A DNA stretch of 64,000 nt from Pseudomonadota bacterium. GTDB taxonomy: Bacteria; Pseudomonadota; Alphaproteobacteria; Rhizobiales; Hyphomicrobiaceae. Every line of letters begins with the position of its first letter. Position 1 is the first letter of the stretch. A program made the translations under genes and the position numbers. Below are positions 9,064 to 18,040 of the stretch, in pieces. The DNA is taken from contig JAEZRM010000116.1 of assembly GCA_023412805.1 (NCBI GenBank), positions 25,249 to 89,248 on the forward strand, given 5' to 3'. Under the pieces are notes generated by a model, which saw only the letters and a list, made by a program, of their open reading frames with translations, did no database searches and was not told the DNA's origin.

Positions 9064-9534
9064 TCAACCTCGCATTTCGGTCGCGGCGGCAGCGATGGCC
9101 TCGACGATCTTGTCGTAGCCCGTGCAACGGCAGAGGTTGCCCGCGATGGCGTGACGGATCTCCTGCGCTGTCGGATTCGGATTGTCGTCCAGCAGGGACT
9201 TAGCCGACAGCACGATGCCTGGCGTACAGAAGCCGCATTGCGTGCCTCCGTGCTCGATCAGCGCCTGTTGGATGGGGTGCAGTTTCCCGCGATCGGAAAC
9301 ACCCTCGATCGTGACGATGTCATGATGTGGCGCCCCCTGAGCCAGCATCAGGCAGGCAGTCACGGGCGCACCGTCGACGAGGACAGTACACGCGCCGCAG
9401 TTGCCATTGCCGCAACCTTCCTTCGTGCCGGTGAGCCCAATGCGCTCGCGCAGCAGATCCAGGAGCGTGTCGCGCGTGTCCGCAAGCACGGAATGCTCCT
9501 CGCCGTTCACCGTGCATGTGATGAGGATTTTCAT
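9064..9534 (-). CDS. 2Fe-2S subunit of molybdenum hydroxylase (CoxS-like)
   Basis: 156 residues starting at MKILITCTVNG; its ATG overlaps the FAD-subunit stop (ATGA). It contains both iron-sulfur sites of the family: the plant-ferredoxin-type cluster GCGNGNCGACTVLVDG with C-x-x-C-x-x-C spacing, and the C-terminal pair GGTQCGFCTPG with GNLCRCTGYDKIV. It carries electrons between the molybdenum centre and FAD. The large subunit follows after 7 nt. Confidence 0.94.
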   Translation of the reverse strand: MKILITCTVNGEEHSVLADTRDTLLDLLRERIGLTGTKEGCGNGNCGACTVLVDGAPVTACLMLAQGAPHHDIVTIEGVSDRGKLHPIQQALIEHGGTQCGFCTPGIVLSAKSLLDDNPNPTAQEIRHAIAGNLCRCTGYDKIVEAIAAAATEMRG

Positions 9535-10409
9535 GACCGTGCCGGTTCCTCGAACAGAGTGGCGCAGCACGCGGCAAGCGCGCGTGCAGTCAGGACCGCG
9601 ACCAGCGAGCGGCGATATTCGGCCGAGCTGCGGGTATCGGAGATGGGCTGCGCGTCGCCGGCGGCGCGCTGCCCGGCAGCTTCGAACAGCTCAGGCGTCA
9701 GGCGCTCGCCGCGCAAGGCCTGCTCGGCCGAAGTCGCTCGGATCGGCACAGGCCCCACTGAAGCCAGTACGATGCGCGCATCATCGATGCTGCGATTTTC
9801 ATCCAGGCGGATCCAGGCGGCCGCGCCGGCAATGGCGATGTCCATCTCGCGCCGCGGCGTGAAGCGCAGGTAGTGTGCTGCCGAGCGCGGCATCGGCGGC
9901 GGCAGGACGATCGAAAGAAGCAGCTCACCCGGCTGGAGGCTCGTTTTGCCGGGCCCGCGGATGAAGGTCTCGAGCAGTTCTTCGCGCTCCCCATCCGGAC
10001 CAGCGATGCGCGCCGTCGCGTGATGACAGATCAGTGCCGGCACGGAATCCGCCGAAGGTGCGGCATTGCATATGTTGCCGCCGAGGCTGGCGCGGTTCTG
10101 CACCTGCAGGCTGCCGATCAGGCGGGCCGACTGGCCGACACTCGGATAATCGGCAGCAATATCGGGGTGCCGTGCAACGCGCGTCGCGCTGGCTGATGCA
10201 CCGATGACGAGGCCGCCATTCGACGCGGCAGTAATGTCCGTGAGAGCGGGAATGCCCTTGAGATCGACGATGTGATCGGCCTGCCTGCGGCCCTCGCGGA
10301 GCTGAGGTACGAGATCCGTGCCACCGGCGAGCGCTCGTGCCCCGTCGGCCTGCATGGCCGCAATCGCCTCGCCGAGCGTCGCGGGGCGCACATATGCGAA
10401 TTCCTTCAA
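9531..10409 (-). CDS. FAD-binding subunit of molybdenum hydroxylase (CoxM-like)
   Basis: 292 residues with the CoxM/xanthine-dehydrogenase FAD signatures ARALAGGTDLVPQLREGR near residue 24 and ASLGGNICNAAPSADSVPALI near residue 108, followed by the CO-dehydrogenase flavoprotein C-terminal domain. It is the first gene of the three-gene hydroxylase operon and overlaps the FeS gene by 4 nt. The 158 nt upstream, before the TRAP permease stop, would hold any separate promoter. Confidence 0.92.
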   Translation of the reverse strand: MKEFAYVRPATLGEAIAAMQADGARALAGGTDLVPQLREGRRQADHIVDLKGIPALTDITAASNGGLVIGASASATRVARHPDIAADYPSVGQSARLIGSLQVQNRASLGGNICNAAPSADSVPALICHHATARIAGPDGEREELLETFIRGPGKTSLQPGELLLSIVLPPPMPRSAAHYLRFTPRREMDIAIAGAAAWIRLDENRSIDDARIVLASVGPVPIRATSAEQALRGERLTPELFEAAGQRAAGDAQPISDTRSSAEYRRSLVAVLTARALAACCATLFEEPARS

Positions 10410-10567
10410 GAACCAACTCCGGCCGACATCGTGGTGGGCTCACGGTCTCAAGCTACCGCGATTGCCGGCCTGACGACAACAGGAGGCGAGCGCAGATCAG
10501 CTCCACTCGGTGCTGGAAAGGCACTTCGAGGCCTCATGCGGGCCGTGATAGCGGCGACTATCCGCCC

Positions 10568-12529
10568 TCATCCCCCACTGACCGCCGTAAGCGCAGGAGC
10601 GTCCTGGCGCCGTCGCATGATCCAGTAGGCGATGGCGAGCGCTGCCGGGATACAGGCCATGCCGGAGAGAGCCTCGCTTGGCGAGAATAGAATGAACATC
10701 GCGAGTGCGCCGAGCGCGAGCCGGACGGCGCAGTCCACGCCGGGGCGGTCGCTGAATGAGGCCTGCAGACTGAACATGAGCGTCACAGTGGCGGTGCAGA
10801 CAAGTCCGAGCGCGGCGAGCTGCGCCAAGCCCGGCTCGACCACCAGCTCCGGCCTGACGAACGCCGCAGCCATCAGCACGAACAGCGAAGCGCAAAGAGT
10901 GATCGCGGCCATGAGCGTTCTCATGAATGATGCGTCGGCGATCTTGGCAGTGACGGCTGCGACGACCGATGTAGGCGGCGTCAGTTCGCCCCACACGGCG
11001 AGGAAGAAGGCGAAGAAGTGCACGCTCCAGGGATTGACGCCGGTCTTGATCATGGCCGGCGCGATGACGAGGGCCGTCAGAATGTATGTGGGGGCCGGTG
11101 GCAGACCGGTGCCGAGCAGGGCGCCGAAGAGGAACGCGACGACCACCATAGCCAGCAGGTTGATGCCGGCCGCCTCCATGAGAAGGAAGCCGATCTTGGT
11201 CGGCACGCCCGTGATGACGAATGCGCCTGTCATGATCGAGAGCGTCGCGAGCAGCAGCGTAAGATCTGCGGTCATCGAGCTGAAGCCATCGAGGAAGCGC
11301 AGCACCGGCCTCGTTATACTTTCAAGGGTCGTCTCGCGGGCTCCTGTCGCCAGCTCTGCCACGTGCTTCAAAAGCAGCACGCCCAATACGACATAAAACA
11401 CATAGATGGCGGCGAACATGGGCGCCATGTAGAGAACGGCCATCAGCAGGACGAGGCCAGCGACGACCAGTGCGAAGGCACCGAGATTGACCCAGTCGCC
11501 CCACTTCATGGACGCGTCGGCAAAGGTCTGCCCGTGGGTCCCTCCATAGCGCATCGACAGCAGGTAGACGCCAACGAGAAGGCCGAGGAAAAAGACGACG
11601 GCCGGCGCGTAGCCGCGCGCTACGACATCGAAATAACTGACGCCCATAAAGTCGGCCATGAGAAAGGCCGAAATGCCCATGACCGGCGGCATGAGCTGAC
11701 CGCCAAGCGAGGCTGAGGCCTCGATGGCCGCCGCCCGATGGCGCGGCATGCCGGATGCGATCATGGCCGGAATGGTGGCGGAGCCGGTCGTTATGGCATT
11801 GGCGGCACCGCTGCCGCTTACAGCGCCGATGCCGATCGATCCAAGGACAGCAGACATCGGTACCGCGTGTGGCGAGCGAGCCGCGACCTGACCGGCCGCC
11901 TTGAGGATGGATTCGATGCAACCAAAGGCGCGCAGAACGCTCAGCACCAGAATGAAGGAGCCGATGAGCGTGAGAGCAAGCTGTGGCAGGCGCGAGTAGA
12001 CGCCGGTTGCCATCTCCAGGCTCGAGGCCGTCAGAACGCGCTCCCAATCGAGGCCGGGATGGCGGAACATGCCGGGCACCGCCCAGCCATAGAGGCAGTA
12101 GACGATCAGAATGAGATTGATGATGAACAGTGGAAAGAAGCGCTTGCGCGAATACTCCAGAACCAGGAGGACCATCAGGGCGCCGAAAAACATGTCCGGC
12201 GTATTCCAGAAGCCCGCGCGGGCGAAGCCGATCGCATCGAACTCGACCGTCATATAGATCGCCGTCGCGATGGCGAGGGCGCAATAGATGCCGCCGATCA
12301 GGTAGTTGAGGGAGCGGCTGAGCGAAGGGTAGAGATCGTGCTCGCGCAGCGCGCTCAGCGTGAAGATGACGAACGTGAGTGGGACCAGCGTTGCCGCGAG
12401 CTGAGACGGTCCGCCGAGGCCCGTCATATAGTAGATGAAGAGCAAGCCAAAGAAGATCGCGGCGGCACTGTAGTATGCAATCTCAAGCACCGTTTCCGGC
12501 CACGAGCGCGCTGCTGTGTCCATGTTCAT
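10568..12529 (-). CDS. Fused TRAP transporter permease (DctQM type, TAXI system 2)
   Basis: 653 residues, almost entirely hydrophobic, with small (DctQ-like) and large (DctM-like) membrane subunits fused, as is usual for TAXI-type TRAP transporters. Family motifs include GSIGIGAVSGSGAANAITTG, SLGGQLMPPVMGISAFLMAD, GTGLPPAPTYILTALVIAPA and LTPPTSVVAA. These secondary transporters import organic acids using an ion gradient and a periplasmic binding protein. That binding protein gene lies immediately upstream (12632-13660). The hydroxylase genes follow 158 nt downstream. Confidence 0.93.
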   Translation of the reverse strand: MNMDTAARSWPETVLEIAYYSAAAIFFGLLFIYYMTGLGGPSQLAATLVPLTFVIFTLSALREHDLYPSLSRSLNYLIGGIYCALAIATAIYMTVEFDAIGFARAGFWNTPDMFFGALMVLLVLEYSRKRFFPLFIINLILIVYCLYGWAVPGMFRHPGLDWERVLTASSLEMATGVYSRLPQLALTLIGSFILVLSVLRAFGCIESILKAAGQVAARSPHAVPMSAVLGSIGIGAVSGSGAANAITTGSATIPAMIASGMPRHRAAAIEASASLGGQLMPPVMGISAFLMADFMGVSYFDVVARGYAPAVVFFLGLLVGVYLLSMRYGGTHGQTFADASMKWGDWVNLGAFALVVAGLVLLMAVLYMAPMFAAIYVFYVVLGVLLLKHVAELATGARETTLESITRPVLRFLDGFSSMTADLTLLLATLSIMTGAFVITGVPTKIGFLLMEAAGINLLAMVVVAFLFGALLGTGLPPAPTYILTALVIAPAMIKTGVNPWSVHFFAFFLAVWGELTPPTSVVAAVTAKIADASFMRTLMAAITLCASLFVLMAAAFVRPELVVEPGLAQLAALGLVCTATVTLMFSLQASFSDRPGVDCAVRLALGALAMFILFSPSEALSGMACIPAALAIAYWIMRRRQDAPALTAVSGG

Positions 12530-12631
12530 TGGATTCGACCTGTCGCGCGGGGAGCCGGGGGCTGCTCCGAGTATGGAGATTGCAGCGGGCCAGATGCGGC
12601 CCGCTGTCTGAAGTCGACCGGGGAACTGCGG

Positions 12632-13660
12632 CTACTTCGCCTTGGCGATGCGGGCATCCCACTCGGGATCCCAGGCGCCCTTTTCCTTCATGTATTTTGC
12701 GAGCCCTGGATGGATCTCCACGAGATCCACGGAGGATTGTATGCCGCGCTTCTGCATGCCGATCATATCGGCGGCGACCTGTGCGAAGGCGCCATCGGCC
12801 TTCTTGAGGGCTTCGGCATTCTTCTCGACGATTGTCAGCTTGCGATAGACATCATCCGCCGACACATCGAGACCGACGTGGAACCCGTAGTAGAAGGGCA
12901 ACAGCGTAATCGCCTCGGCGCCAATGTCCTTCTTGAAGACCTTGGCGGAGACGTTGGTCGTCGCGAGCCCCTTCTCCTTCAGCGATTTCATTTCGTCGGC
13001 ACTTGGATTGAGAGCGATCCAATCCGTGGTGAGCGATGCTTCGGTGATCCAGGGCGGCACGCCCGTCTCTGCATTCGTATAGACGACAAAGGCCTGGAGA
13101 TTGCCCGACTCGAGCAGCGAGCCCGCTGTTGCGAGATCGACCTCGGTATAGTCGTGCTTGATGCCGAGTGCTGTGAGGCCGCGTTCCGTCTGCGCGCGCG
13201 TATCCCACGGGCGCGGGCCGGTGAACGTCTTCTTGCCGGCGAGATCGCCCCAGCTCTTGATCTTGTCCTTGTCGCGCTTGTGGATGCCGAAGCCGACCTC
13301 GGCGGTGAATACCCACATCGACATGATGGGCGCACGCTGCGCGCTTGCCTTGAAGCCTTTGAAGCGCGCGATGTCGTTTGCGTACTCGTAGAAGCCGATA
13401 TCAGCGCCGTAGAAGCCGTCGAACTTGTTGGTGGCGAATCCCTTGATCGTGAGGATCGCGCCTGGGGCCGGCTGGACGGTGACGTTGTAGCCGGTCCACT
13501 CCTTGTTCAGGACTTCGGCCAGATTGACGAGCGCTTTGTGGCCCGCGGATCCTACGGCTGAAGTTCCCCAGCGGATTTCTTTTGTCTGGGCAGAGGCCGT
13601 CGGCCCCATGCCACCAACGAGCACGGCTAGAGCAAGCCCTGCAAAGGCCTTCTTGAGCAT
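12632..13660 (-). CDS. TAXI-family TRAP solute-binding protein (system 2)
   Basis: 342 residues with a signal peptide (MLKKAFAGLALAVLVGGMGP to TASAQ), then the TAXI-family binding fold: EIRWGTSAVGSAGHKALVNL at the N-terminus and KSWGDLAGKKTFTGPRPWDT in the middle, ending in GLAKYMKEKGAWDPEW. It is periplasmic and delivers substrate to the fused permease downstream. It is divergent from the other TAXI protein in this window, so the two systems probably have different ligands. Confidence 0.9.
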   Translation of the reverse strand: MLKKAFAGLALAVLVGGMGPTASAQTKEIRWGTSAVGSAGHKALVNLAEVLNKEWTGYNVTVQPAPGAILTIKGFATNKFDGFYGADIGFYEYANDIARFKGFKASAQRAPIMSMWVFTAEVGFGIHKRDKDKIKSWGDLAGKKTFTGPRPWDTRAQTERGLTALGIKHDYTEVDLATAGSLLESGNLQAFVVYTNAETGVPPWITEASLTTDWIALNPSADEMKSLKEKGLATTNVSAKVFKKDIGAEAITLLPFYYGFHVGLDVSADDVYRKLTIVEKNAEALKKADGAFAQVAADMIGMQKRGIQSSVDLVEIHPGLAKYMKEKGAWDPEWDARIAKAK

Positions 13661-14084
13661 GTTTCAAACTCCCGGATTTTGCGCTGGTCTCTTGTCGGAC
13701 CAATTCGCGGGCTGCGTCATGCTGCATGGCCCGAAAGTCCGCTGGCCGGCAGCTGGCGAGTAATTTTTTGTTGTTCATCGAACAGTAAGTGCGCATGGGT
13801 GGGGTGTCAAACGGCGCCGCCACGTAAGCCCTCGCTCTGTGCGCGGAATGCCAATAGGGTCCGCGCGTGCAGGTTCCTGAGAATAAAGCGCGCGGCGACA
13901 GCACGCGCCGTGAGGAAGACCAGCGCGCAGGTGGCGGCAAAGTCATCCGCGACGGCATGGGGCAGTCGCAGGTCATGAACGCGACCGGCGCCGTCGACAC
14001 GGTCATCACGAATGCGCGAGATCGCACGTTTCATCGAGCGCATGGGCAGTCTGGCGACCGCTGCGTGATGCGCCGTACGTGAGG
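13661..14084 (-). other. 424-nt region without a supportable gene
   Basis: This lies between the first TRAP permease stop and the second TAXI protein start, both on the minus strand. Short open frames exist on both strands (for example minus 13807-14163 and plus 13867-14082), but none has a convincing ribosome-binding site, signal peptide or recognisable domain. The part nearest 13661-13800 is AT-richer and is the likely promoter region for the second TAXI-TRAP system. The middle may be decayed coding sequence, but I cannot identify it. Confidence 0.4.
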
Positions 14085-16658
14085 CTATGCCGGCGCAGGC
14101 CTCCGGCGCCACTGCAGAAGCGCAATCAAGCCCGCCGCCAAGAGGCCGCCGCCGAGTGGCCACAACTGCGAGGGGCGTGGTGCAGCCTCCAATACGGACT
14201 TGATCTCGTATCCGGCTTCGAGGCCAAGGCGGCGCGCATAGGAACCGAATGCCACGTTGCTGATTGTCGTCGTGTCGCCGAGGCTTGTTACAGTGAGGCC
14301 GGCGGAGCGCAAACGCTGGCGCGGCTCACCCGGATCACCGAGGGGCACATTGACGGTCTTGCGAACCGTATCACCCTCGATATTCATGCCTTCGACGACG
14401 ATGTTGATGCGTGAGCCGGCGGGGGCGTCCGCAACACGTGTCACCAGCTCCTTCGCCGGCAGCTCCGTCCATTTGGGATAGAACTGGTCGAGCCACCAGT
14501 CAGGCCGGAACAGCGTGAAGCAGGCGAGAAGGAGGATGGCGGACTCCCACAACCTGCTTCGCGAGACGAACCAGTTCATGGTGGCGGCTGCGAACAGCAG
14601 GATCGCAATCATCGAGGTTGTGATGACGATTGCCAACTGCCACCAGCTTTCGATACCGATCAGCAATATCGCTGGATTGAAGATGAAGACGAACGGGAGA
14701 ATGGCCGTCCGCAGCGAATAGAGCGCGCCCTGAAAGCCCGTCGCTAGGGGATCCTCGCGCGAGATTGCAGCCGCCGCGAATGCCGCGAGACCGACGGGTG
14801 GCGTGATGTCTGCCATGATGCCGAAGTAGAAGACGAAAAGATGCACGGCGATGAGCGGGATCGCGAGCCCGGCCTGGGCGCCGAGTTCGACGACGACGGG
14901 TGCCATGAGTGTCGCGACCAGGATGTAGTTCGCGGTCGTTGGAATGCCGAGGCCGAGGACGAGCGAGATCGCGGCGATCAGCAACAGCATGGCGATGACG
15001 TTGCCACCCGAGATGAACTCGACGAACTCCGTCATCATGAGGCCGAGGCCCGTGAGCGTCACGGTGCCGACGACGATGCCCGCAGTCGCCGTGGCAACGG
15101 CGATGCCGATCATGTTGCGCGCACCGCCGGCGAGGCCATCGATCAGATCGGCCCAACCCTCAGAGATGGCATTCGGAACGGACTGCTTCCTGAATATGGC
15201 CAGCAACAGCTTGCGCGTTGCGACGATGCCCATGATGGCGACCGTGCCCCAGAAGGCGGAGAGTCCCGGTGAAAGCTGGTCGACAGTCAAGCACCACAGC
15301 AGCACGACGAGCGGGATCATGAAGTCCAGCCCGGTGCGGACCACATCCCATGCGCGGGGAAGATGGATGATCGGCGCATTTGGATCGTCGATGACGAGAT
15401 CCTCATAGCGTGACGAGAACCAGACACTCGCCACGTAGATGCCGACAACAGCAACTGTCAGGACCGTCGGCGCGTCGCGGCCAAAGGTGGTCTGTATGGC
15501 TTGTACGCCATAGTAGAGCAGGCACAGAACCGCGATCATGCCGGAAATGCCGAGCCCCGTTCGCAACAACCGTGTCTTGAGCTCCATCTGCTCGCGCGGA
15601 ATCGGCTTCGAGCCGAGTTTCACCGCCTCGAGATGCACGATGTAGAAAAGCGAGACATAGGAAGCGATGGCCGGTAATGCAGCGTGCTTGATGATCTCCG
15701 AGTAGGGAATGCCGACGTATTCGACCATCAGGAATGCAGCGGCGCCCATGACGGGCGGCATGATCTGCCCGTTGATGGATGATGTCGCTTCGATGGCGCC
15801 CGCCTTCACACCGGACAGCCCGGTACGCTTCATGAGCGGGATGGTGAAGATGCCGCCCGAGACGACGTTCGACACCGACGAACCCGAAACGACGCCATTG
15901 AGCGCTGACGAGACGACCGCCACCTTGGCAGGGCCGCCACGCAGATGACCGAGCAGCGCAATAGAAAGCTGCATCATCCAGTTGCCGGCGCCGGCCTTGT
16001 CGAGCAGCGTGCCGAACAGCACGAACAGGAAAACGAAACTCGTCGACACCCCGAGTGCGATGCCGAACACACCTTCGGTGACGAGCCACTGATGCGTGAG
16101 GAAGCGCGACAGAGACGCGCCCTTGTGTTGCAAGGCCTCAGGCATGTAAGGGCCGGCAAACGTGAAGAACATGAAGACGGCAGCCACGCCCACCATGGGA
16201 AGCCCGAGCGATCGGCGCGTCGCTTCGAGCAGCAGCAAAATGCCGGCGCCAGCCGTCACCAAATCCATCATGGTCGGCTGGCCGGGGCGCAGTGCGAGCT
16301 GATTGTAGAACAGAAAGAGATACGCACCGGCGAACGCACCCGCGAGCGCGAGGATCCAGTCGATGGTGGGGATGGTATCCCGTGACGAGGACTTGAAGGC
16401 CGGATAGGCCGTGTAGGCAAGAAACAGCGCGATCCCCAGGTGGATAGCGCGCGCCTCCGTATCATTCAGCACACCGAAACCGAGAACGAACGGCAGAGGC
16501 GAAGCGTACCAGAGCTGGAAGAGGGACCAGAAGACCGCAACCGAGAGCAGGATTTGCGCTGCGAGGCCGGTTGGCTTGCGGCCGCCGGTATCGGACTCGG
16601 CCACGAGTTGCTCGAGCTCAGGTGAAATCTCGGTCGCTGCAGCCGACTTGTCCGTCAT
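14085..16658 (-). CDS. Fused TRAP transporter permease with C-terminal DUF3394 (TAXI system 1)
   Basis: 857 residues, about 200 longer than the other fused permease here. The N-terminal half has the fused small and large TRAP membrane domains, with motifs GVVSGSSVSNVVSGGIFTIP, SSINGQIMPPVMGAAAFLMV, LGLGIPTTANYILVATLMAP and ITPPVGLAAFAAAAI. The C-terminal ~200 residues form a DUF3394-like soluble or membrane extension (ELVTRVADAPAGSRINIVVE onward), ending in one more hydrophobic helix. GGGGGATGCG precedes the ATG. The partner binding protein lies 77 nt upstream (16736-17710). Confidence 0.93.
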   Translation of the reverse strand: MTDKSAAATEISPELEQLVAESDTGGRKPTGLAAQILLSVAVFWSLFQLWYASPLPFVLGFGVLNDTEARAIHLGIALFLAYTAYPAFKSSSRDTIPTIDWILALAGAFAGAYLFLFYNQLALRPGQPTMMDLVTAGAGILLLLEATRRSLGLPMVGVAAVFMFFTFAGPYMPEALQHKGASLSRFLTHQWLVTEGVFGIALGVSTSFVFLFVLFGTLLDKAGAGNWMMQLSIALLGHLRGGPAKVAVVSSALNGVVSGSSVSNVVSGGIFTIPLMKRTGLSGVKAGAIEATSSINGQIMPPVMGAAAFLMVEYVGIPYSEIIKHAALPAIASYVSLFYIVHLEAVKLGSKPIPREQMELKTRLLRTGLGISGMIAVLCLLYYGVQAIQTTFGRDAPTVLTVAVVGIYVASVWFSSRYEDLVIDDPNAPIIHLPRAWDVVRTGLDFMIPLVVLLWCLTVDQLSPGLSAFWGTVAIMGIVATRKLLLAIFRKQSVPNAISEGWADLIDGLAGGARNMIGIAVATATAGIVVGTVTLTGLGLMMTEFVEFISGGNVIAMLLLIAAISLVLGLGIPTTANYILVATLMAPVVVELGAQAGLAIPLIAVHLFVFYFGIMADITPPVGLAAFAAAAISREDPLATGFQGALYSLRTAILPFVFIFNPAILLIGIESWWQLAIVITTSMIAILLFAAATMNWFVSRSRLWESAILLLACFTLFRPDWWLDQFYPKWTELPAKELVTRVADAPAGSRINIVVEGMNIEGDTVRKTVNVPLGDPGEPRQRLRSAGLTVTSLGDTTTISNVAFGSYARRLGLEAGYEIKSVLEAAPRPSQLWPLGGGLLAAGLIALLQWRRRPAPA

Positions 16659-16735
16659 CGCATCCCCCGCGGTCTCGCAGTCGTCGTAAAGTTTGTCGGG
16701 GCGCTGATGTCGGCGCCCCGCTCAAGAACCGTGGC

Positions 16736-17710
16736 TTACTTGATCCAGCCTTTTTCCTTGTAGTACTTCGCGGCGCCGGGATGCAGCGGCGCGGAGAGCC
16801 CATCCTTCACCATCTTGGCTGGGTCGAGATTGGCAAAGGCCGGATGCAGCTTCTTGAACTCGTCGAAGTTATCGAAGGTCGCCTTCACGAGCTGATAGAC
16901 GGTCTCATCCGGCACCTTGGCCGAGCTGACGAGCGTCGCGAGCACACCGTAGGTCTCGGTGGGGTTCGGGTTGTTAGCATACATGCCGCCCGGGATGGTT
17001 GCTGCGGCGTAGTAGGGCTTTCCAGCAAGCAGCTTCGATACGGCGGGACCTGTCAGCGAGACGAGCTGAGCGCCACAGGTGGTCGTCGGATCCTGGATGT
17101 TGGCCGACGGATGGCCGACGGCGTAGTAGAAGCCGTCGATCTTGGCATCGCAGAGCGCTGGGCCGTGCTCGTCGGCCTTGAGCTCGGAGGCGAGCGAGAA
17201 GTCGGACATCTTCCAGCCCATGGCCGCGAGCAGTTCTTCCATTGAAGAGCGCGTGCCGGAGCCGGGATTGCCGACATTGAAGCGCTTGCCCTTGAAGTCG
17301 TCGAACGACTTGATGTTCGCTTCCTTGCGAGCCAGCACCGTGAATGGCTCCGGATGAACCGAGAAGACGGCGCGCAGATCGCCGTAGGGGCCGGCATCCT
17401 TGAAGGCCCCAACGCCTTTCAGCGAATTGTAATGTACGTCCGACTGGGCCATGCCGAAGTCGAGTTCTCCGGCCTTGATCGTATTGACGTTGAAGGCCGA
17501 GCCGCCGGTCGACTCCACCGAGCAGCGGATGCCGTGCTGCTTGCGATCCTTGTTGAGCAGACGGCAGATGGCACCGCCGGCGGCATAGTAGACGCCCGTG
17601 ACGCCGCCGGTGCCGATCGTCACGAACTTCTGCTGGGCCATGGCGGCTGTCGCGGTGCCGAGCAGGCCGGCCATGCTTGCGGCAACGGCCATGTACTGGA
17701 AACGCCTCAT
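16736..17710 (-). CDS. TAXI-family TRAP solute-binding protein (system 1)
   Basis: 324 residues with signal peptide (MRRFQYMAVAASMAG to MAQQ). The classic TAXI opening FVTIGTGGVTGVYYAAGGAI is followed by GIRCSVESTGGSAFNVNTI and GKRFNVGNPGSGTRSSMEEL. It ends HPGAAKYYKEKGWIK. It is periplasmic and captures an unidentified carboxylate for the fused permease just downstream. It is the promoter-proximal gene of the long minus-strand cluster. Confidence 0.93.
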   Translation of the reverse strand: MRRFQYMAVAASMAGLLGTATAAMAQQKFVTIGTGGVTGVYYAAGGAICRLLNKDRKQHGIRCSVESTGGSAFNVNTIKAGELDFGMAQSDVHYNSLKGVGAFKDAGPYGDLRAVFSVHPEPFTVLARKEANIKSFDDFKGKRFNVGNPGSGTRSSMEELLAAMGWKMSDFSLASELKADEHGPALCDAKIDGFYYAVGHPSANIQDPTTTCGAQLVSLTGPAVSKLLAGKPYYAAATIPGGMYANNPNPTETYGVLATLVSSAKVPDETVYQLVKATFDNFDEFKKLHPAFANLDPAKMVKDGLSAPLHPGAAKYYKEKGWIK

Positions 17711-18040
17711 TTCACACTCTCCATGCTGTTGATCTCTTCAAAACTGGTCCGTGCGGCCAGATGACCACGCTGCTGGGGCGTATGACGCTCCAAGCGAACG
17801 GTCTGCCGCAGTACGGGGCATATTGTAACGGCGGGGGTCTGGCCGGCATGCTGCATTGCAGAGCTGCGTGCTGTACTTTCCGGCGGCGATCGTGCGTTGC
17901 CCTGTAAGCGTGGCGTATACTGAGTCTCAAGTCAATCTGGTCCAGCAGGTCATCGGCGACGGCGGCGTGCATTAGCCATGCGCTAACTGTTCCGATGCTG
18001 CAGTATGCTGGTCTGAGAGCTTACGGCCATCGGAGGTCCC
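17711..18040. other. Divergent intergenic region upstream of the TAXI gene and cydA
   Basis: 330 nt with no supportable gene. It must hold the promoters for the minus-strand TAXI-TRAP cluster and for cydAB. The dyad TTAGC-N5-GCTAA (17972-17986) lies about 55 nt before the cydA start and could be an operator. No good FNR-type site is present: the closest candidate, TTGA-N5-TCAA near 17727, has the wrong spacing. Confidence 0.5.
17972..17986. promoter_or_regulatory. Dyad TTAGC-N5-GCTAA upstream of cydA
   Basis: A perfect 5-bp inverted repeat (TTAGCCATGCGCTAA) about 55 nt before the cydA start. Its position fits an operator, but the binding factor is unknown and short dyads also occur by chance. 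Confidence 0.25.

Noticed and set aside
7200..9203. 667-codon plus-strand open frame opposite the CoxL-like gene
   Set aside because: The minus strand encodes an obvious molybdenum hydroxylase subunit with all motifs; the plus frame is arginine/alanine-rich shadow sequence.
6756..10409. Carbon monoxide dehydrogenase
   Set aside because: The active-site loop is AYRAPGG, not AYXCSFR or AYRGAGR, so the CO-oxidising forms are excluded despite the CoxMSL gene order.
11738..13561. 607-codon plus-strand open frame across the TRAP permease and TAXI genes
   Set aside because: It spans two real minus-strand genes and the gap between them, and has no family features.
13807..14163. 118-codon minus-strand frame between the two TAXI-TRAP units
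   Set aside because: It overlaps the end of the TRAP permease gene, lacks a ribosome site and resembles no family.
17725..17740. FNR/Anr box upstream of the cydAB region
   Set aside because: TTGA-N5-TCAA has 5 nt between half-sites; the real site needs TTGAT-N4-ATCAA.
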